From assembly GCA_003116975.1 (NCBI GenBank), contig BGKB01000026.1, forward strand, positions 124,001-188,000: DNA of 64,000 nt, given 5' to 3'. The position numbers and the translations under genes were made by a program. The notes under the pieces were generated by a model. The model made no database searches, was not told the DNA's origin, and saw only the letters and a list, made by a program, of their open reading frames with translations. The stretch comes from Aurantiochytrium sp. KH105 (taxonomy: Eukaryota; Sar; Bigyra; Thraustochytrida; Thraustochytriidae). Positions 58,579-64,000 of this stretch are shown one piece after another; position 1 is the first letter of the stretch; every line of letters begins with the position of its first letter.

Positions 58579-58975
58579 CTTGCTCAAACTTCTCCGTCGC
58601 TCCACGCTGCGCGGCGCAGGCGAGCGCGCGCGTCGACCGCACACGCGAGCGCGCGATCGGCGCTTCCCCGCGCGAGCGAGCGAGCGCGGCGGCCGCGTCG
58701 GCGCGACGGCGCGTTGGCGCGTTGGTGCCTCGAACGAAGCGGGTCTGCATGAAAGCCAAAGGCAAGAGCACCAGCCGGATAGACCTCGGAGAGCAGCAGC
58801 AGAGCGCCAACGTAGCCAGCGCCGCGACCTCGCCTCGGCCGCCGCGGTGTAGTCCGCTGCGTGGATAGAGCGTTGCCAAAGCGCGCGCGCGAGCGGCGAG
58901 TCTCTCTCTCTCTCTCTCTCTCTTGCGCGCGCGCGCGAGCGAGTGAAGTGAACGACAAGACCGGCGGCCGCCATC
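58579..58975. other. Divergent promoter region with TC and CG repeats
   Basis: Shared promoter region of two divergent genes. Includes a (TC)n run at 58901-58923 followed by a cg-rich run. No gene is seen. Confidence 0.55.
58901..58923. repeat. (TC)n microsatellite
   Basis: About 11 uninterrupted tc dinucleotides, followed immediately by gcgcgcgcgc. Lies in the bidirectional promoter. Confidence 0.92.
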
Positions 58976-59947
58976 ATGGACTTTGGCGACGACGACGACG
59001 ACTTCGTCCTCGGGAACGGCGGCGATGATGACGAGGGCGGCCTCTTGCCGATGGAGGACGAGGGCGCCGAAGGGTACAACTACGACCAAGGCGACGGCGC
59101 GGGCGACTTTGGGGTCGACGGTGACCAAGGCATGTACGACCAGGGCCACCAGGCCTACGACCAGGCCTACGATGGCAGCGGCGACGTAGCCTACGATGAT
59201 GGAACGGGCCACGGTGGCCAAGGGGAACACCCTGGCGCCGCCTCAAGTAGTAGCAGCATGTACGCCACCAACAACAATGCTAACCCTGATGTGCAAGGGG
59301 TGGATCCAAACCATGCGCCATCCCAAAACCAGGCGATTCCACCGCAACAACAGCAGCAGCAACGGATGGGCGGCAAGACCCCGCAAGCTCTCGAACAAAC
59401 CCAGGCCCAAGTGCAGGCAGAAGCGCAGGCTGGTTTCATCGACCTGGCAGGACATCATGAAACCTCCCAGCAGCAGCAACACCAAGAGCAGCAGCAGGAA
59501 CAAGCCAAGCAGGATCAAGAAAAGCGCCAAGCGCGGATTCAGCGCTATACATCGACGCAAACCGCACAACCCAAGGCGCCTCCCCAAGAAGATCCGAATG
59601 AGCAGAAAATTGCCGATATGAGCAAGGATGTGATTCGTCTCTACAACGAATTGGAGACCACCGCCGGAAGTCTTCTCAAGGCGTCGCTTTCTTCTGCATC
59701 GCAGTCCGGCAACGCATTGGAATCTGGCGAGGGAGCCTGCTACACCAAGCTCCTCGAGCTCAATGCAGCGTGCGACAAGCTTCGGCGGCTCGCTCAGCGA
59801 AAGCTGGATATCCTGGCCGTCGAGGACGTCCTCTTGCGGCGCAACGAGCAAGAGCATCAGGAAAACCCCCAAGATGTTGTCAAAACAAAGGCAGAAAGTC
59901 TTTGCGTTTCGCGATCTGGTTTTCAAAAAGTCGTCTACCCCTGTTGA
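58976..59947 (+). CDS. Acidic Gln-rich protein with C-terminal helical domain, unknown
   Basis: 323 residues from MDFGDDDDDFVLGNGG. An acidic, Gly/Tyr/Asp-rich N-terminus precedes Gln-rich coiled coil (about 120-200). The C-terminal ~100 residues (IADMSKDVIRLYNELETTAG, YTKLLELNAACDKLRRLAQRKLDILAVEDVLLRRNEQ) form a four-helix-like region that looks folded. The MDFG start followed by acidic residues is similar in style to clathrin-light-chain N-termini, but the rest does not match. Function unknown. Confidence 0.65.
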   Translation: MDFGDDDDDFVLGNGGDDDEGGLLPMEDEGAEGYNYDQGDGAGDFGVDGDQGMYDQGHQAYDQAYDGSGDVAYDDGTGHGGQGEHPGAASSSSSMYATNNNANPDVQGVDPNHAPSQNQAIPPQQQQQQRMGGKTPQALEQTQAQVQAEAQAGFIDLAGHHETSQQQQHQEQQQEQAKQDQEKRQARIQRYTSTQTAQPKAPPQEDPNEQKIADMSKDVIRLYNELETTAGSLLKASLSSASQSGNALESGEGACYTKLLELNAACDKLRRLAQRKLDILAVEDVLLRRNEQEHQENPQDVVKTKAESLCVSRSGFQKVVYPC

Positions 59948-60262
59948 GTGAGCGAAGCGAAGCGAGGGCAGCCTCTCCCATCGCCTCGCCAAAGCCTTGT
60001 TCACGCCTTCTAAGATGAAATTAGAAATGGCGTGAAGAGAGAAGGAGCTGAAAAGGAGAAAAGGCATGCGCAGTCGATTCTTCTTTACAAATAAGCTTTG
60101 TGTGCCCTTTTTGGTGGACCGATCGATCAACCGACCGACTGACCATCAAATCGATCAATCGACAGACAGATGGACAAACAGACAAACAGACTCTAGATCC
60201 CCCTCCGTCTTTGTTCTCATCTCTGATGAGGGTGAGGGGATGGAGAGAAAAGAAAAAAAGGC
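59948..60262. other. Convergent intergenic region
   Basis: 3' UTRs; contains repeated gaccgatcgatcaacc-type and gacagacagatgg-type short tracts around 60118-60190. No gene is seen. Confidence 0.5.
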
Positions 60263-61459
60263 TCATTCTGCTGCATCGAGATTGAGGGATTCGAGTTTGA
60301 TAGTAGCAACACCACTGGGCGACTCAACCCCGTTCTTTTCGTCTGTCACTGTCCCCTTGTGGGCAAACGTGCGCAAGATCTCCTCAAAGGCCTGGCAGGA
60401 GAGCTTACCAAAGGCTTCAAAAACGAGGTGAAAGGTACGCACAGGCTGTAAATCATCAGTCTTGCCGCGGATCTCGTAAGCAATCTGGTGGTACTCGAGC
60501 TCACGATCCATGAGGAGACTACCCAGGAGGGCACCCTCATCGATATCGCCCTTTCTCTCCTGTTTCAATAAGAACCCAGCGTTTCGATCAAGAATAAGCC
60601 GAATCTGATCCACCTTGTTTGAGTGTCCACTTGAGCTCCCGTTGGCAAGGTCGGCATCGCCCGATTCCAAACCAAATCCAGAATCTTGAATCTGAATTTC
60701 CAGGGTGAGCCCCGTATCGTTGGGCTCGCGCTGGAGCCAAACCGCGCCAAGTCCTAGACAAACGAGATCCTTTTGCCGACTCGACTTGCGCGACACGGAT
60801 GCCACGCGCCACTCGTAAACTTCGCCCGAGGCAATTCGTGCTCGCTGGGTTTGTTCCGTCTCAAAGCGGCGGCAGAAATCTTGCGCGACCTGCGAAGCCT
60901 CGGGAGATGGCGCAATGGGTTGCGAGGGACGCCACTGGCCGTGCACCAGGTGCACGCTGGTAAGGGCCAAGTTGAGTAGGTTTACGCAAGTTTTCAGGTC
61001 CTCAACGATCTCAGCGAGATCGCTTTCGAAAAGCATTTCAGCTTGTGAGCCATCTTCATCTTGTTCTTGCTGCTGCTGTCGCCTCGTGCTACCGTTGCCG
61101 TTCTTGCCGCCGCTCTTTTCACCACCATTGTTGTAGTCTTCATCCTCGAGATCATCTTCCTCGAGAGATGCCTCGAGCTTGGTGGACAAGGCCTCGAAGC
61201 GTTGCAAGACGCGTCGCGTAAACCAAACGGGCGAGCTGACGTACCCGCTCGTCTCCTGTCGATTCTGCAGCTCCATGCACAGAAACAAGGGTCGCTGCAG
61301 GCCGGATGTAAGTGCCATAGCCTCTGCCATGGTTCCCGACGCCTGGGCGCGTTCCTCATTGTCCTCCGACTGTCGCAGCAAGTCTTGCACCACCTCGTAC
61401 GTTTTCTTCACATTGTGTAGCAGGCCCAGCACGGTGCTGGCCGCCTCCAGGGTTTGCAT
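60263..61459 (-). CDS. Uncharacterised protein
   Basis: 398 residues from MQTLEAASTVLGLLHNVKKT; the frame is open upstream to 61762 but that part is Arg/Ala-rich and probably untranslated. The N-terminal ~60 residues form a helical segment (ASTVLGLLHNVKKTYEVVQDLL). An acidic loop with a QQQQEQDED run follows. The C-terminal half contains beta-like patterns (VYEWRVASVSRK, LGAVWLQREPN, LTLEIQIQDSGFGLE, IRLILDRNAGFLL, FHLVFEAFGKLSCQAF). No known motif identified. Confidence 0.6.
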   Translation of the reverse strand: MQTLEAASTVLGLLHNVKKTYEVVQDLLRQSEDNEERAQASGTMAEAMALTSGLQRPLFLCMELQNRQETSGYVSSPVWFTRRVLQRFEALSTKLEASLEEDDLEDEDYNNGGEKSGGKNGNGSTRRQQQQEQDEDGSQAEMLFESDLAEIVEDLKTCVNLLNLALTSVHLVHGQWRPSQPIAPSPEASQVAQDFCRRFETEQTQRARIASGEVYEWRVASVSRKSSRQKDLVCLGLGAVWLQREPNDTGLTLEIQIQDSGFGLESGDADLANGSSSGHSNKVDQIRLILDRNAGFLLKQERKGDIDEGALLGSLLMDRELEYHQIAYEIRGKTDDLQPVRTFHLVFEAFGKLSCQAFEEILRTFAHKGTVTDEKNGVESPSGVATIKLESLNLDAAE

Positions 61460-61950
61460 GGCGCTCGTTGCCCGCCGCGCTTCCTCTTCTATTGATACCG
61501 CAGGCGGCGGATTCTGCCGCTCTCCTTCGCGCTCGCCTCGCCCCGCGTTGCCCCGCCTCGCTTCCCTCCGCGCGCCGCGCGCCTCTCGTGCCTGGCGCGC
61601 GCGCGAATTCGGTCTCTGCGGTCGCTCGCTATGCGGTATTTTTTTTGGAAAGATGAGGGGGAGGAGAGGATGGATCAATCTCGTTGGTGACCCGGACATG
61701 GAGCACATACGCAAGATGCACCAGCCTTGCCTTTTTGCAGACGAGGTCTCCCGCTGATCCATGCAATGAAGTAGCAGGTAAGCAAGGTCGTCTGTCGGTC
61801 AATCAAAACTCTCGATCATCGCTGAGAGCGTAACGCTTTCTCTCCCAACGCCTCGATGTGCAGGCGAGTACGTAAAAAGTTCACAAGATTGTCATAATGT
61901 AAAGGGTCGTCTATTACTGCGAGCTCGGTCTGAGTCTACGTGCGTCTATT
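61460..61950. other. Region upstream of the 60263 gene
   Basis: Promoter of the uncharacterised gene and 3' UTR of the next minus-strand gene. No supported gene. Confidence 0.45.
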
Positions 61951-64000
61951 TCAGAGACCCGCAAATGGATCGTCTTCGTCGGCAGCGGCATCGGCAGCAT
62001 AATTCGCTTGGGCAAAGTGCGACAGTCCACCATTGGCCGAGGCGCCATTCAAGGTGCCGTGCGAATCCTGGTTGTTTGATGCTGCACGCCGCCGCGCGGC
62101 AAGTGTCGCTGCATTCGAGCCAAATGGCAAGGCGAGGCCCTCATGACGCATAAAGGAGAGGTCGGGGAGTCCAGCATCCTCACGATCAGGATTTTGTTCC
62201 TGCCACAATTTTCGTAATAAATCCTCACCTTCTTGTGTAAGAACGCCACTTGCAGCGTCTCTTGCGCTGCTTTGAAGCGTCGCAGAGTCGTTGGGCGTTG
62301 ACTGAAAGGATGCAAGAAGATCAAGTGGATCGTTGGCATCAACCGTTTCATTGCTCGAGCTTTCCGCTTTGCCAGCATCACCGCTTGCACCAACAAAGGC
62401 TTCGAGGCCGAGAAAGTCGTCGTTGCTCGCATTTGGTGGAGGCGGAGCAGGCGGGGAGCTCGGGGGCGGTCCTGGCTGAGCTGGAGCAGGAGAAGCTATG
62501 AGCCCCACCGCGTCCAACTGTGGGGCGCCTTCGAAGAAGCCAAAGTCGTCGTCGGGATCTGTGCTCGCGGGCATATTTTCCGTCTGCTGTTCCACGAGTG
62601 CAGCGGCGGAACCAGTCGCTGGGAGCATGACGTCGGCCTTGGTGTTTACATTCATCTTTGGCTCTTTTTCGCTTTTCGCCACGCTCGTCTCGTCGTTGTT
62701 GTCGATGTCGTCGTCGTCGTCATCTTCCTCTTCCTCATCAAGATCGGTAAGGGTATTTTGCGTCAATTCTGCCTCATCATCATCTTGGCCATGGTCGACG
62801 TTGTCGTCCGTGGCATGGCCGGTCGAAGATGTAGGGCGCAGCGCGAGACCTGCATCGTCAAAATTGAGCGAATCCGATCTGTCGACGCCGCGTTCAAACG
62901 AAGCGTCTGCATTGGCTTTCAGCGCGGCGTCATCCTCGGCGGCCAAGAGAGCGCTGCTATCGACCGAGGCGCGAGGGCTGCGGGGCTCGTGCAGACTTGC
63001 AAAGGACTGGCCCAATAGAATGGATGCCCCTTCGTCGAGACTCGTTCGCAATTTCTTTCGCAAGTCGTTGCTGTGAATGACTTTGCTTTCGACGTGAATA
63101 TATGCAGAGAGACACGCAATTGCGCTTGCGACGCAGTCGTCAGCAGGGGCTACATTGGCGACAATGGCGTGTCCGCACACAAGGCAGTGTCTGGACAAGT
63201 AACGCAGCAACGCACCGCATGCAGAACACTTGGACGGGCCAAAGTAGGCGTCTGGTTTGGCATCGGTTAGGAGCGTTCGCAGAAGTTTGTTCTGAGAAGA
63301 ATCTTGGTTTTCCTGAGGCACATCGTGTCCGTTTTCGGGTACGCTGTTCTCTGGGATCCTTTGCTCTGGGCGCAGGGGTGCGAAGACCTTTTCCGCGGCC
63401 TCTCGGAACACGTTTTCCGGGAGTTCGAGGAAATTAAGCGCACGATCCTCGCCCGCTGAGGAGGTTGTGGAGGAGGAGGAGACAACTGGAGGCGTTTCGG
63501 CTTGTTCAAAGTCGGCATCCTCGAAATCGCCAAAGTCATCATCAAAGTCAGCCTCAAAGTCAGGAACTTGGCCTGAGCTCGCTTCGGCAGCTGACGTTTC
63601 TTCGAGCTGCAACGTTGTAGAGGGGGCTGTTTGTTTAAAATCGGCGTCTCCAAAGTCAGCATCTGCAAAGTCTCCAAAGTCCGCGTCCTCGAAGTCATTA
63701 CCGCTTGCTGTGAGATCAATAGCGTTGTCCCCGCTCTCAGCGCCATTCGCTTCTGTAGCATTCTTGTCTTGCAGGGGAGCCGCAGGACTTGCAAAGTCTG
63801 CATTGTCAAAGTCTCCGAAGTCCGCGTCGTCAAAATCGCCAAAGGTGTCATTGTCATGCTTGACGTTATCGGTTTTGCCTTCGATCCCATCGACGTCGTC
63901 CTTGGCGGTCGCATCGATGTCATGGTCAGCAGCCGCGTCGATGTCGTTTTTGTCGAGGTCAGCGGCTATGTCGACGTCATTGTTGTCGAGGTCAGCACCT
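61951..64000 (-). CDS. DFGDF-rich, disordered, possibly clathrin-adaptor accessory protein (5' end cut by window edge)
   Basis: The minus-strand frame is open from the right edge to its stop at 61951, so at least 683 residues are present and the start lies outside. The N-terminal part seen here is a run of acidic repeats carrying DFGDF, ADFGDF and DDDFGDF motifs (about 63540-63850). They resemble the DFGxF-type peptides that bind the gamma-ear of AP-1 and GGA proteins, as in gamma-synergin and aftiphilin. Next come a C-x2-C...C-x2-C segment (CSACGALLRYLSRHCLVCGH, near 63190) that may bind zinc, a helical region, then long acidic and Pro-rich disordered stretches. The C-terminus has LTQEGEDLLRKLWQEQNPD and ends DEDDPFAGL. 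Role inferred, not demonstrated. Confidence 0.65.
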   Translation of the reverse strand, partial: GADLDNNDVDIAADLDKNDIDAAADHDIDATAKDDVDGIEGKTDNVKHDNDTFGDFDDADFGDFDNADFASPAAPLQDKNATEANGAESGDNAIDLTASGNDFEDADFGDFADADFGDADFKQTAPSTTLQLEETSAAEASSGQVPDFEADFDDDFGDFEDADFEQAETPPVVSSSSTTSSAGEDRALNFLELPENVFREAAEKVFAPLRPEQRIPENSVPENGHDVPQENQDSSQNKLLRTLLTDAKPDAYFGPSKCSACGALLRYLSRHCLVCGHAIVANVAPADDCVASAIACLSAYIHVESKVIHSNDLRKKLRTSLDEGASILLGQSFASLHEPRSPRASVDSSALLAAEDDAALKANADASFERGVDRSDSLNFDDAGLALRPTSSTGHATDDNVDHGQDDDEAELTQNTLTDLDEEEEDDDDDDIDNNDETSVAKSEKEPKMNVNTKADVMLPATGSAAALVEQQTENMPASTDPDDDFGFFEGAPQLDAVGLIASPAPAQPGPPPSSPPAPPPPNASNDDFLGLEAFVGASGDAGKAESSSNETVDANDPLDLLASFQSTPNDSATLQSSARDAASGVLTQEGEDLLRKLWQEQNPDREDAGLPDLSFMRHEGLALPFGSNAATLAARRRAASNNQDSHGTLNGASANGGLSHFAQANYAADAAADEDDPFAGL

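Noticed and set aside
58976-59947. Clathrin light chain
   Set aside because: The acidic start is suggestive, but the heavy-chain-binding helix and conserved core are not seen.
1-64000. Bacterial-style operons, ribosome-binding sites and rho-independent terminators
   Set aside because: Gene families, a spliceosomal intron and gene organisation are eukaryotic.

Overview
This is a GC-rich, gene-dense, intron-poor stretch of nuclear DNA from a unicellular eukaryote. Genes lie on both strands with intergenic gaps mostly of 0.1-1 kb. Most are single open frames; the only well-supported spliceosomal intron (109 nt, GT-AG) is in the VPS33 gene. Several things point to a flagellated heterotrophic protist, most plausibly a stramenopile of the thraustochytrid/labyrinthulomycete type: a dynein-arm assembly factor, a topoisomerase VI A subunit, a large TPR protein with an N-terminal domain of a kind familiar from stramenopiles, and the compact GC-rich architecture. 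The taxonomic assignment is inference. No prokaryotic, viral or plasmid features were seen.

Layout. 1-7.9 kb: a NO66/RIOX-type ribosomal oxygenase (cut by the left edge), an unknown coiled-coil protein, VPS33 and a small unknown protein. 8.2-14.2 kb: a CAMK-like kinase with a UBA-like segment and polyQ tail, and DNAAF1/LRRC50. 14.5-22.1 kb: NUP107, a membrin-type Golgi SNARE, and an alpha-solenoid protein. 22.1-32.5 kb is an accessory-looking zone. It holds a 2.3-kb gene-free stretch with long G-runs and a purine tract, a TPR/effector-like gene, a degenerate tandem repeat, and an M16 (insulinase-like) metallopeptidase gene broken by two frame changes and one in-frame stop. 32.6-46.2 kb: a TBC-like protein, topoisomerase VI A, di-N-acetylchitobiase, glucosidase II beta, a CDF transporter, a histidine phosphatase and a long repeat-built coiled-coil protein. 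46.4-55.5 kb: small unknown proteins, an aldonolactone/alditol oxidase, three tandem tRNA-Gln genes, an acidic protein resembling CENP-Q, and a NIPA-type Mg transporter. 55.9-64 kb: a PH-ankyrin-FYVE protein whose C-terminus reads as an R-SNARE motif, two unknown proteins, and a protein rich in DFGDF motifs (cut by the right edge).

Many genes serve endomembrane trafficking: HOPS/CORVET tethering (VPS33), ER-Golgi fusion (membrin), TBC, FYVE/SNARE, possible AP-1/GGA accessory motifs, and ER glycoprotein quality control. Genome-wide they need not be linked in function; no operon logic applies. The most interesting candidates are the PH-ANK-FYVE-SNARE protein, the CENP-Q-like protein, the disrupted M16 gene with a canonical -1 slippery heptamer at one frame junction, the CDF transporter with an altered TM2 metal site, and the 10 x 105-bp coiled-coil repeat array.
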